Assembly (NCBI RefSeq): GCF_000499785.1
Contig: NZ_HG726021.1
Span: forward strand, 487,056-551,055
DNA length: 64,000 nucleotides
From: Bacteroides neonati
Lineage (GTDB): Bacteria; Bacteroidota; Bacteroidia; Bacteroidales; Bacteroidaceae
Direction of reading: 5' to 3'
A program made the translations under genes and the position numbers. Positions 15,796-23,761 of the stretch are shown here, in pieces. Positions within the stretch are counted from its first letter, which is position 1; every line of letters begins with the position of its first letter. Under the pieces are notes generated by a model that made no database searches, was not told the DNA's origin, and was given only the letters and a program-made list of their open reading frames with translations.

Positions 15796-16509
15796 ATGAA
15801 AACATCAATGAACAAAACACTAAAAGTAGCAGTAGTAGCCCTGTCGGCTCTGTTTGTACCCCTCATAGGCATGGCACAAGATACGTTCGAGGTATCGGTG
15901 GGAGCCGACGTGGTGAGCAAATACATCTGGCGCGGATTCGATCAAGGCTCGGGTGCTTCGATTCAACCTACGTTAGGGATGGCTTATAAAGGATTCTCGC
16001 TAACAGCCTGGGGAAGCACCAGCATCACCGATCTGGAACCCAAAGAGATTGATATCACATTGGGATACACCATCGGAGGGCTAAGCCTGAACGTAACGGA
16101 TTATTGGTGGGCAGGCGAGAGTCAATCGTATGGAAATTATAAAAACAGCCACTACTTTGAAGGAGCTGCAAGCTACTATTTTGGCGAGAAATTGCCCTTA
16201 ACCCTATCGGTAGCCACCATGTTTGCCGGAGGCGATAGAAACGAAGAGGGCAAGCAATGCTACTCGACCTACTTTAGTGCGGAGTACGATATCGCCTGTC
16301 CGGCTGATATCACCCTGACCCCATCGATCGGTGCCACAACAGCCTCCTATCTTCACACCGGAGAGCAGGTAAAAGGGCTTACCGACCTATCACTCAAAGC
16401 CTCGAAGGAACTGAAGATAACCAACAGCTTCTCCCTGCCTATCTTTGTGCAAGTAACCGCATCACCGGTCAATGACAAGGTGTATATGGTATTCGGATTA
16501 ACTATTTAA
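15796..16509 (+). CDS. TorF-like putative outer membrane porin, 237 aa
   Basis: A signal peptide (about residues 1-27, ending AQA-like at GMAQDTF) is followed by an amphipathic beta-barrel pattern. The segment VSVGADVVSKYIWRGFDQG is characteristic of the TorF/Gcw_chp family of putative porins. Function is not established for the family. It lies between dapL and the type III glutamine synthetase, 50 nt after the first and 33 nt before the second. Co-transcription with glnN suggests a nitrogen-linked uptake role, which is inference from position. Confidence 0.8.
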   Translation: MKTSMNKTLKVAVVALSALFVPLIGMAQDTFEVSVGADVVSKYIWRGFDQGSGASIQPTLGMAYKGFSLTAWGSTSITDLEPKEIDITLGYTIGGLSLNVTDYWWAGESQSYGNYKNSHYFEGAASYYFGEKLPLTLSVATMFAGGDRNEEGKQCYSTYFSAEYDIACPADITLTPSIGATTASYLHTGEQVKGLTDLSLKASKELKITNSFSLPIFVQVTASPVNDKVYMVFGLTI

Positions 16510-16542
16510 CAATCGTATTAATAACCAATCATTTTAGGTATT

Positions 16543-18732
16543 ATGTCAAAACTTAGATTCAGAGTAGTAGAAGATGCTTTCAAGAAGAAAGCAGTCGAGG
16601 TGGTGACGCCTGCAGAACGTCCGTCGGAGTACTATGCCAAGTACGTATTCAACAAAGAAAAGATGTTCAAGTATCTGCCCAGCAAAGTATATGCGCAACT
16701 TATCGATGCCATTGACAACGGTGCCGCACTCGATCGCAGTATTGCCGATGAGGTAGCCGAGGGAATGAAGAAGTGGGCCATCGAGATGGGCGCTACTCAT
16801 TATACCCACTGGTTTGCTCCGCTTACCGAAGGCACAGCCGAGAAGCACGATGCCTTTGTAGAGCACGACGGTAAGGGAGGTATGATGGAGGAGTTTTCGG
16901 GCAAGCTACTGGTGCAGCAGGAACCCGATGCTTCGTCATTTCCTAACGGTGGTATTCGCAATACGTTCGAAGCACGCGGATATTCGGCATGGGACCCCTC
17001 ATCGCCTGCCTTTCTGGTAGACGACACACTCTGTATTCCAACTATTTTCATAGCCTATACGGGCGAATCGCTCGACTATAAAGCCCCCTTGCTGAAGGCA
17101 CTTCGTGCTGTTGATAAAGCAGCGGTAGAGGTATGTCACTACTTCAACCCCGATGTGAAAAAAGTGGTGGTGTTTCTGGGTTGGGAACAGGAATATTTCT
17201 TGGTTGACAAAGGTTTGTATGCAGCACGCCCCGACCTTCTGATGACCGGACGCACGCTGATGGGACACGACAGTGCCAAGAATCAGCAGTTGGACGATCA
17301 TTATTTCGGCTCCATCCCCACCCGTGTGGCAGCCTTCATGAAAGACCTGGAGATCGAATCGCTTAAGCTGGGTATCCCTGTCAAAACGCGCCACAATGAG
17401 GTAGCACCCAATCAGTTTGAATTGGCACCCATCTACGAAGAGTGCAACTTGGCCAACGACCATAACCTGCTCATTATGTCGGTCATGCGCAAAGTGGCAC
17501 GCCGTCATGGTTTCCGCGTATTGCTGCACGAGAAACCCTTCAAGGGCATCAACGGTAGCGGCAAGCACAACAACTGGTCGATGGGAACCGATACGGGCAT
17601 CCAACTCATGGGGCCGGGCAAAACAGCCGAAGACAACCTACGATTCGTAACTTTTGTGGTAAACACACTGATGGCAGTGTACCGACACAACGGCTTGCTC
17701 AAAGCAAGCATATCGAGTGCTACCAACGCACACCGTTTGGGTGCCAACGAAGCTCCTCCGGCCATCATCTCCTCGTTTCTGGGCAAGCAACTCTCTCGTG
17801 TATTGAAGCATATCGAAGAGAGCACAACCGACGACTTGGTAAGCCTCAGCGGCAAGCAAGGCATGAAGTTGGATATTCCACAAATACCCGAACTGCTGAT
17901 CGACAATACCGACCGCAACCGCACCTCTCCTTTCGCCTTTACGGGCAATCGCTTTGAGTTTCGTGCCGTAGGATCGGGTGCCAACTGCGCTTGTGCCATG
18001 ATCGCACTCAACAGTGCCGTAGCGGAACAGCTAATGAAGTTTAAGAAAGATGTAGATGCACGCATTGACAAAGGCGAACCTAAACTGGCTGCCATTTTGG
18101 AAGTGATACGCGGCTACATTACCGAATGCAAAGCCATACATTTTGATGGAAACGGCTACAGCGACGAATGGAAAGAGGAAGCTCTGAAGAGAGGATTGGA
18201 TTGCGAAACAAGCGTACCGGTTATCTTCGACAACTACCTGAAACCGGAATCCATAGCCATGTTCGAAACCACCGGCGTATTGAACCGCAAGGAGCTCGAA
18301 GCACGCAACGAAGTGAAATGGGAGATGTATACCAAAAAGATACAGATCGAAGCACGTGTACTGGGCGATCTGGCGATGAATCACATCATTCCCGTAGCCA
18401 CCCAGTACCAAACGGATCTGATTAACAATGTATACAAAATGAAGAAGCTCTTCGCAGAGGAGAAGGCCAACCAATTATCCTCCAAAAACCTGGAACTGAT
18501 CGAGGAGATAGCCAACCGCACCACTTTCATCAAAGAGCATGTAGATGCTATGGTAGAGGCTCGCAAGATAGCCAACCGCATCGAAAGTGAACGCGAGAAA
18601 GCCATTATCTACCACGACCAAATTGTACCGATGCTCGAAGATATTCGCTACCACATCGACAAACTGGAATTGATTGTAGACGATCAAATGTGGACATTGC
18701 CGAAATACAGAGAGCTTTTATTCATCCGATAA
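16543..18732 (+). CDS. glnN: Glutamine synthetase type III
   Basis: GSIII makes glutamine from glutamate and ammonium with ATP; it is the large dodecameric form found in Bacteroides and some cyanobacteria. The 729 aa length fits (type I is about 470). The N-terminus has the family's own domain (FNKEKMFKYLP). The catalytic core carries the glutamate/metal residues in FLGWEQEYFLVD, the ammonia-loop region TRHNEVAPNQFELAPIYEE, and the ATP-site segment KPFKGINGSGKHNNWSMGTD. A long helical C-terminal region (about 590-729) is typical. It closes the dapF-dapL-torF-like group, coupling ammonium assimilation with amino-acid synthesis. Confidence 0.97.
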   Translation: MSKLRFRVVEDAFKKKAVEVVTPAERPSEYYAKYVFNKEKMFKYLPSKVYAQLIDAIDNGAALDRSIADEVAEGMKKWAIEMGATHYTHWFAPLTEGTAEKHDAFVEHDGKGGMMEEFSGKLLVQQEPDASSFPNGGIRNTFEARGYSAWDPSSPAFLVDDTLCIPTIFIAYTGESLDYKAPLLKALRAVDKAAVEVCHYFNPDVKKVVVFLGWEQEYFLVDKGLYAARPDLLMTGRTLMGHDSAKNQQLDDHYFGSIPTRVAAFMKDLEIESLKLGIPVKTRHNEVAPNQFELAPIYEECNLANDHNLLIMSVMRKVARRHGFRVLLHEKPFKGINGSGKHNNWSMGTDTGIQLMGPGKTAEDNLRFVTFVVNTLMAVYRHNGLLKASISSATNAHRLGANEAPPAIISSFLGKQLSRVLKHIEESTTDDLVSLSGKQGMKLDIPQIPELLIDNTDRNRTSPFAFTGNRFEFRAVGSGANCACAMIALNSAVAEQLMKFKKDVDARIDKGEPKLAAILEVIRGYITECKAIHFDGNGYSDEWKEEALKRGLDCETSVPVIFDNYLKPESIAMFETTGVLNRKELEARNEVKWEMYTKKIQIEARVLGDLAMNHIIPVATQYQTDLINNVYKMKKLFAEEKANQLSSKNLELIEEIANRTTFIKEHVDAMVEARKIANRIESEREKAIIYHDQIVPMLEDIRYHIDKLELIVDDQMWTLPKYRELLFIR

Positions 18733-18757
18733 TGAATGGGATTTAGCAAAATTAGTA

Positions 18758-18765
18758 TACCTTTG
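18758..18765 (+). promoter_or_regulatory. Bacteroides -7 box (TACCTTTG) before CDF gene
   Basis: Sits 41 nt upstream of the CDF transporter start and separates it from glnN; implies an independent transcript. Confidence 0.6.
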
Positions 18766-18805
18766 CCGCTTTATAGCTTCAAGTGTTTATTGTAAAATTC
18801 ATTTT

Positions 18806-19795
18806 ATGAGTGAAGATATTATAAAACAGAAAGTACAGCGATGGATTGTTACCTTCGGAGTACTTATCTTATGCGGCAAGTTTCTGGCATTCTACCTCAC
18901 GAACTCAGTGGGTATACTAACCGACGCCATGGAGAGTATTGTCAACGTGGCGGCGGGCTTTATCAGCCTTTACAGTTTACGATGGGCGGCAAAGCCCAAA
19001 GACAAGGATCACCCCTTCGGTCATGGTAAAATGGAATTGATTTCTGCCTCGATCGAAGGGTTGCTTATTTCCATTGCCGGCGGATTGATTGTGTACGAGG
19101 GCTTTCTTCGTCTGTTCGAACCGGCAACAATCGAGAAGTTGGATGTGGGTATTATCGTAGTAGCCGTAGCAGGAGCCATGAACTATATCATGGGCTGGTA
19201 CAGCATCCGGATTGGCAAACGTCATCGCTCTATCGCCTTGGTAGCGGGAGGCAAACATCTGCAATCAGACACCTACTCGACCATCGGACTAGTGATCGGT
19301 TTATTATTGCTTTACTACACCAAGATTGCCTGGATTGATAGTGCATTGGCATTGATCTTCGGATCGATCATTATCATTACGGGATTGGGTATTCTATACA
19401 AGACAATCACCAACCTGCTCGATAAGGCCGACGACGAATTGCTGCACGATATGGCACAGTGCATGGAGGAGCATCGACAAAAAGACTGGATCGATGTGCA
19501 CAATACCAAAATTATAAAGTACGGAAGTTATTTGTATATTGACTGTGACTTGACACTACCTTGGTATTATAATGTAGTCGAAAGCCACGATGCTTGTTGC
19601 AGTCTGCGATCTACACTCGTATCACGATTTTCGGAGCGGATACAGGTGTCCATTCACTCAGATCCGTGCAACAAACAGCATTGCGAACATTGCACGATAG
19701 ACTCTTGTGCAACGCGGCAGTCCCCCTTCGTCTCGCTCGAAAACTTTAATCTATCACGCATTATCGAGAGCGACGAAGAGAGAAATGAGGACTAA
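18806..19795 (+). CDS. Cation diffusion facilitator family metal transporter, 329 aa
   Basis: CDF proteins export divalent metals (Zn, Fe, Mn, Co, Cd) in exchange for protons. Six hydrophobic segments fill the first ~210 residues. Metal-site positions are LTDAMESIVN in TM2, HPFGHGKME in the cytoplasmic loop, and GKHLQSDTYS in TM5 with the His...Asp pair. TM2 carries D-A-M-E-S instead of the DxxxD of FieF, so metal preference may differ. The cytoplasmic C-terminus ends in a Cys/His cluster (CNKQHCEHCTIDSC), unusual for textbook CDFs and probably a metal sensor or binding site. It converges with the HdeD-like gene, overlapping by 4 nt. Confidence 0.9.
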   Translation: MSEDIIKQKVQRWIVTFGVLILCGKFLAFYLTNSVGILTDAMESIVNVAAGFISLYSLRWAAKPKDKDHPFGHGKMELISASIEGLLISIAGGLIVYEGFLRLFEPATIEKLDVGIIVVAVAGAMNYIMGWYSIRIGKRHRSIALVAGGKHLQSDTYSTIGLVIGLLLLYYTKIAWIDSALALIFGSIIIITGLGILYKTITNLLDKADDELLHDMAQCMEEHRQKDWIDVHNTKIIKYGSYLYIDCDLTLPWYYNVVESHDACCSLRSTLVSRFSERIQVSIHSDPCNKQHCEHCTIDSCATRQSPFVSLENFNLSRIIESDEERNED

Positions 19796-20364
19796 TCGGG
19801 GTCGATAATTTCGGCATCCTCAATATGGCCTTTTGAGGGATGAGCAGGACGCTTACGGGAGAACCGGAACCAGTTGACAAGCTCGGTAAGCGCATAGACA
19901 AGACAAGTAACCCCGATGATAATAAGCACTGTATGGCGTGCACTGACAGGATTAAACAAGGTGATAAGACCTGTGATAAGAATAAGAATAGGCAGCACAT
20001 AGAATCCCGCCGGAACGGTAGACCAACGACGAGCCATAGATAATGCAGCAATTTGCTGAATACCACCCATCATAAGCAGAAAGCCCAACAGAAACATCAG
20101 TACGTTGGCAAAGAAATCGGGCATAGCCACAAGCCATAGACCAAACAGTAAACTCCCTATTCCCTCAATAGGAAAACGAACCGACTTACCGGCAGAGGGC
20201 TTAACGGTGAAATAACCAATCAGTGAAATGATTCCCGGAATGAGGAACAATACACCAATGGTTATGGTAATATACTGGGTGGCCACATCGGGCCAGAACA
20301 CAAGCACCAAGCCGATAATAAGCGAACAGATGGTGCGAACAAGCGAATAATTCATTGTTTTCAT
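19792..20364 (-). CDS. HdeD family (DUF308) membrane protein, 190 aa
   Basis: The protein has about six hydrophobic helices arranged as internal repeats of a helix pair with small residues (LIIGLVLVFWPDVATQYITI; GLWLVAMPDFFANVLMFLLG; LITLFNPVSARHTVLIIIG), the pattern of the HdeD/DUF308 family. HdeD in E. coli aids acid resistance; the role here is unknown. The C-terminus is short and charged. It is transcribed toward the CDF gene, and the first IS copy lies about 60 nt upstream of its start, so its promoter region may have been altered by the insertion. Confidence 0.8.
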   Translation of the reverse strand: MKTMNYSLVRTICSLIIGLVLVFWPDVATQYITITIGVLFLIPGIISLIGYFTVKPSAGKSVRFPIEGIGSLLFGLWLVAMPDFFANVLMFLLGFLLMMGGIQQIAALSMARRWSTVPAGFYVLPILILITGLITLFNPVSARHTVLIIIGVTCLVYALTELVNWFRFSRKRPAHPSKGHIEDAEIIDPD

Positions 20365-20427
20365 AACGTCTTATTTTATGGGAGAAACCCCTTTATAGTT
20401 TTGCGAATATACATATTTTTGTATAGA

Positions 20428-22014
20428 CCTTAAATCCGCAGTCATATTATTTTCAGAGAATCCAAACACTTGAGGATGAATAACATCCTCAAGGTTTGGT
20501 TATGTCACAAGATTCACCTAAATTAGTGCTACCAAACAAACCATAAAGGTACTTGTGCATATGACAACAAAAATAGCCATAAAATCAGATAATATCACTC
20601 CTTTTGGGGGTATATTTTACGCAATGGATGAATTTTCTCGTTTAGGACTGAATTCCGTGATCGATAAATCTTTAGGATTACGTTCTTCCTACGCCGGTTA
20701 CCAATATAGCGAAATTATTTCGAGCCTATTTTGGATCTACTATTGCGGCGGTGACCACATCGAAGATATCGGCAAACACCTTGGCAAACATCTTGAATTA
20801 CGCCCGGATACTGAAATCCCCAGTCCGGATACTTTATTGAGAGGCATAAAAGAACTCGCAGAATTGGATATCCACTATACTTCCCAAAAAGGAGCAAGCT
20901 ATGCTTTCAATAAGGCGGAACAGCTTAATAGTTTGATGCTCGATATGCTCCTTCAAACAGAACAACTCAAGCCAAACACGCTTTATAACTTGGACTTCGA
21001 CCACCAGTTTATTCCCACAGAAAAGTATGACACTCAGTATTCTTACAAGAAAAAACGTGGTTATTTCCCCGGCACGGCAACTATTGGTGGTAACATTGTT
21101 GGTGTGGAAAATCGGGCCGCAAACGCAAATGTCCGTTTTCGTCAAGCGGATACGCTCCAACGGACTTTTCGTCGTTTGGCCGATAGGGGAATATTCATAG
21201 ACCGTTGCCGGATGGACTGTGGTTCTTATTCGGAAGAGATTATCCGTATGACACATGGCTACTGCAACAAGTTCTACATACGAGCCGGCAAATGTCAGTC
21301 TCTGTATGAAGAAATGACGAAAATCACAGATTGGAAAAAAGAAGAAATCAACTTCGAGAATTATGAAGTGACCTCCATACCTTTTACTTCCTTTTTGCAA
21401 GAAGAAAACTACCGACTTGTTATTCAAAGGCAAAAGCGTAAGGACAACCAATTGGACCTATTTGATGGTGAATACACCTATCGGTGCATCTTAACCAATG
21501 ACCATGAAAGTTCTGAAAAAGACATTGTACTCTTCTACAATGCTCGTGGAGCCTGTGAAAGAACATTCGACATGATGAATAACGATTTCGGGTGGAGTCA
21601 TCTTCCCTGTTCATTCCTCAAAGAGAATACAGTATTCCTGCTACTTACAGCCATGGCTAAAAACTTTTATGCTTACCTTATTGAGAAGGTTGCAGCCGTG
21701 TTTGAAGATATTGAACCGGTAAGCCGAGTCAAACGATTTATCTTTCGATTCATTACAGTTCCTGCGAAATGGGTAAAGACAGGCAGACAATGGGTACTCA
21801 ATATTTATTCCGACAAACCATACAAGTTGCTTTGGAGTCCGTAAAAACAACTTTTCGTGGGATTACTTATGCCTTCAGCTAACTGGGGAAAGGGGAAGCT
21901 ATGCCCTATAACCTGAAATCAAGGAGAAAAGCAGGGGGAAAAGCTACGAGTAGGAACTATTAGGTGAATTAAATCGCTATTTGAATCAGTTATAAATTAG
22001 CTGCGGATTTGAGG
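20428..22014 (+). mobile_element. IS1380-family insertion sequence, copy 1 (1587 bp)
   Basis: Terminal inverted repeats are CCTTAAATCCGCAG (20428-20441) and CTGCGGATTTGAGG (22001-22014), 13 of 14 matched. Flanks TATAGA (20422-20427 and 22015-22020) are a target duplication; because an A precedes and a T follows the repeats in both copies, the duplication may be counted as 4, 5 or 6 bp. A long hairpin (CTTGAGGATG/CATCCTCAAG, 20469-20493) upstream of the transposase may block read-through. No difference from copy 2 was seen by eye. It inserted between the HdeD-like gene and a small membrane-protein gene. Confidence 0.95.
20561..21844 (+). CDS. IS1380-family transposase, copy 1
   Basis: DDE-type transposase of 427 aa from the ATG at 20561 (an in-frame GTG at 20555 would add two residues). 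The first acidic residues lie in LYNLDFDHQFIPTEKYD; the family's hallmark C-terminal region reads LFYNARGACERTFDMMNND, with the catalytic Glu, followed by FGWSHLPCSF. The length is normal for IS1380 members and the frame is intact, so the element is probably active. The protein is identical to the copy at 33943-35226, implying recent transposition. Confidence 0.95.
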   Translation: MTTKIAIKSDNITPFGGIFYAMDEFSRLGLNSVIDKSLGLRSSYAGYQYSEIISSLFWIYYCGGDHIEDIGKHLGKHLELRPDTEIPSPDTLLRGIKELAELDIHYTSQKGASYAFNKAEQLNSLMLDMLLQTEQLKPNTLYNLDFDHQFIPTEKYDTQYSYKKKRGYFPGTATIGGNIVGVENRAANANVRFRQADTLQRTFRRLADRGIFIDRCRMDCGSYSEEIIRMTHGYCNKFYIRAGKCQSLYEEMTKITDWKKEEINFENYEVTSIPFTSFLQEENYRLVIQRQKRKDNQLDLFDGEYTYRCILTNDHESSEKDIVLFYNARGACERTFDMMNNDFGWSHLPCSFLKENTVFLLLTAMAKNFYAYLIEKVAAVFEDIEPVSRVKRFIFRFITVPAKWVKTGRQWVLNIYSDKPYKLLWSP

Positions 22015-22028
22015 TATAGATATAAAAG

Positions 22029-22064
22029 AAACCCATCATCTTTCATTCGAAAGTCAATGGGTTT
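22029..22064 (-). terminator. Terminator for the 34-aa gene (minus strand)
   Basis: AAACCCAT (22029-22036) pairs with ATGGGTTT (22057-22064), with an inner CTTTC/GAAAG pairing; on the minus strand the stem is followed by CTTTTATA. It lies just after the stop of the small gene at 22116-22220. Confidence 0.65.
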
Positions 22065-22115
22065 GCTTCAAACAATACCTATCTTTTAAACTTTTACCTC
22101 AAATAATACGCACGA

Positions 22116-22220
22116 TTAGGAAATCCAGGCGCTCATGTCTTCGGCTATAAAAAGCCAATAAAGCAATAACAAACTAAGAATAACTGCACCGATAAACACT
22201 AATACTTTTCTCTGTTTCAT
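22116..22220 (-). CDS. Single-pass small membrane protein, 34 aa
   Basis: The start at 22220 gives a 34-residue product: basic MKQRK, one long hydrophobic helix (VFIGAVILSLLLLYWLF), and a short acidic tail ending DMSAWIS. A longer reading of the frame to 22397 would run into the trp promoter and is unlikely. A terminator on the same strand follows. Small membrane proteins of this form occur in Bacteroides and are usually unannotated; function unknown. It lies between an IS copy and the divergent trp leader. Confidence 0.6.
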   Translation of the reverse strand: MKQRKVLVFIGAVILSLLLLYWLFIAEDMSAWIS

Positions 22221-22340
22221 ATGATTTTTGTTGTTAGTAATTCGATTATATGTATATATAAACAGCAAAGCAGCTAAAAAGTTTTCAAATAAAAAAGATA
22301 AAAAAAGAACGAAAAGACTTGCTGTTTCAAACAAAGTGCT

Positions 22341-22348
22341 TATATTTG
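22341..22348 (+). promoter_or_regulatory. trp operon promoter, -7 box TATATTTG
   Basis: Matches TAnnTTTG, with TTG-containing sequence near 22319 as a weak -33. It places the transcript start near 22354, about 20 nt before the leader peptide ATG. Confidence 0.7.
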
Positions 22349-22372
22349 CCGTCGTTAAACAACAACAAGACA

Positions 22373-22432
22373 ATGAGAAATCTATTAGTAAATACATATT
22401 GGTGGCGCTCTTTACAACTCCTACAGTCGTAA
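22373..22432 (+). CDS. trpL: trp operon leader peptide, 19 aa
   Basis: The short frame encodes MRNLLVNTYWWRSLQLLQS with two adjacent Trp codons at 22400-22405. It lies between the trp promoter and a strong terminator-like hairpin ahead of trpB. In the classical mechanism, ribosome stalling at tandem Trp codons when Trp-tRNA is scarce lets the RNA fold into an antiterminator; ample Trp-tRNA lets the terminator form. A competing stem is visible just after the Trp codons (CTCC around 22418-22421 with GGAG at 22434-22437). The arrangement is seen directly; the mechanism is inferred from enterobacterial precedent. Confidence 0.85.
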   Translation: MRNLLVNTYWWRSLQLLQS

Positions 22433-22477
22433 GGGAGCAGTGCTCGTGTATATATACTAACTAAAGATATAAAACAA

Positions 22478-22514
22478 GAAAGAGCCCTGTCGCATCCTGC
22501 GACAGGGCTCTTTC
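22478..22514 (+). terminator. trp attenuator hairpin
   Basis: A perfect 17-bp stem (GAAAGAGCCCTGTCGCA at 22478-22494, complement at 22498-22514) with a 3-nt TCC loop. The T-run is short and partly inside the stem (CTCTTTCCGTTATG), so it may act as a strong pause or terminator. It ends 43 nt before trpB, the position expected for attenuation. Confidence 0.85.
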
Positions 22515-22557
22515 CGTTATGTTACATCGCAAAATAAATTAAAAATCATACAGCATC

Positions 22558-23757
22558 ATGAAAAGTTATCAAGCAAAAGAAAAGAGTTATCAGGCAGACG
22601 AGAATGGTTATTACGGAGAGTTTGGGGGAGCTTATATCCCCGAAATATTGCATAAATGTGTAGAGGAACTTAGAAGTACCTACCTGGATGTACTCGCCAG
22701 TGAGGATTTTCAACAGGAGTTTAATCAACTATTGCGTGACTATGTGGGACGCCCCTCGCCCCTATATCCGGCACATAGGCTTTCGGAGAAATACGGTTGC
22801 CGTATGTACCTCAAACGCGAAGACCTGAATCATACCGGCGCACACAAAATAAACAACACCATCGGGCAGATACTGTTGGCACGACGCATGGGTAAGACAC
22901 GCATCATAGCCGAAACAGGTGCCGGACAACATGGGGTAGCCACGGCAACGGTTTGTGCATTGATGAACATGGAGTGCATCGTATACATGGGGCAAACCGA
23001 TGTAGAACGACAACACATCAACGTAGAGAAGATGAAAATGTTGGGAGCAACAGTAGTTCCCGTAACTTCGGGCAATATGACTCTCAAAGATGCCACCAAC
23101 GAAGCCATTCGCGACTGGTGCTGCCATCCGGCAGATACGTTCTACATCATCGGATCGACCGTAGGACCACATCCCTATCCCGACATGGTAGCCCGCCTGC
23201 AATCGGTTATCAGCGAAGAGATCAAAAAACAACTACTTGAAAAAGAAGGACGCGACTACCCCGACTACCTGATTGCTTGCGTAGGCGGAGGAAGCAATGC
23301 GGCAGGAACCATCTACCACCACCTGGACGACGAACGCGTACGCATCGTACTGGCCGAAGCGGGTGGCAAAGGGATAGAAACGGGTATGACCGCAGCTACC
23401 ATTCAATTGGGCAAGATGGGGATTATTCACGGTGCACGTACGTTTGTAATGCAAAACGAAGACGGACAAATCGAAGAGCCCTACTCCATCTCGGCAGGAT
23501 TGGACTATCCGGGTATCGGTCCGCTACACGCCAACTTGGCAGCCCAACAACGGGCAACTGTACTGGCTGTGAACGATGATGAAGCCATAGCTGCCGCCTA
23601 CGAACTGACCAAACTCGAAGGTATCATCCCTGCACTCGAATCGGCTCATGCACTGGGTGCATTGAATAAACTCACCTTCAAGCCCGACGATGTGGTGGTA
23701 CTCACCGTATCGGGACGCGGAGACAAGGATATTGAAACTTATCTTTTAAACAACTAA
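22558..23757 (+). CDS. trpB: Tryptophan synthase beta chain
   Basis: TrpB condenses indole with serine to make tryptophan, working with TrpA. At 399 aa it has normal length. [11 protein letters not shown] near the N-terminus, the PLP lysine in [28 protein letters not shown], and the phosphate-binding loop VGGGSNAAG are all present. Unusually it is the first structural gene, so the order is trpB-E-G-D-C-F-A, as in other Bacteroides. The start is immediately preceded by a short AT-rich leader after the attenuator; the second codon set [15 protein letters not shown] shows a small internal repeat. Confidence 0.97.
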   Translation: MKSYQAKEKSYQADENGYYGEFGGAYIPEILHKCVEELRSTYLDVLASEDFQQEFNQLLRDYVGRPSPLYPAHRLSEKYGCRMYLKREDLNHTGAHKINNTIGQILLARRMGKTRIIAETGAGQHGVATATVCALMNMECIVYMGQTDVERQHINVEKMKMLGATVVPVTSGNMTLKDATNEAIRDWCCHPADTFYIIGSTVGPHPYPDMVARLQSVISEEIKKQLLEKEGRDYPDYLIACVGGGSNAAGTIYHHLDDERVRIVLAEAGGKGIETGMTAATIQLGKMGIIHGARTFVMQNEDGQIEEPYSISAGLDYPGIGPLHANLAAQQRATVLAVNDDEAIAAAYELTKLEGIIPALESAHALGALNKLTFKPDDVVVLTVSGRGDKDIETYLLNN

Positions 23758-23761
23758 AAGG

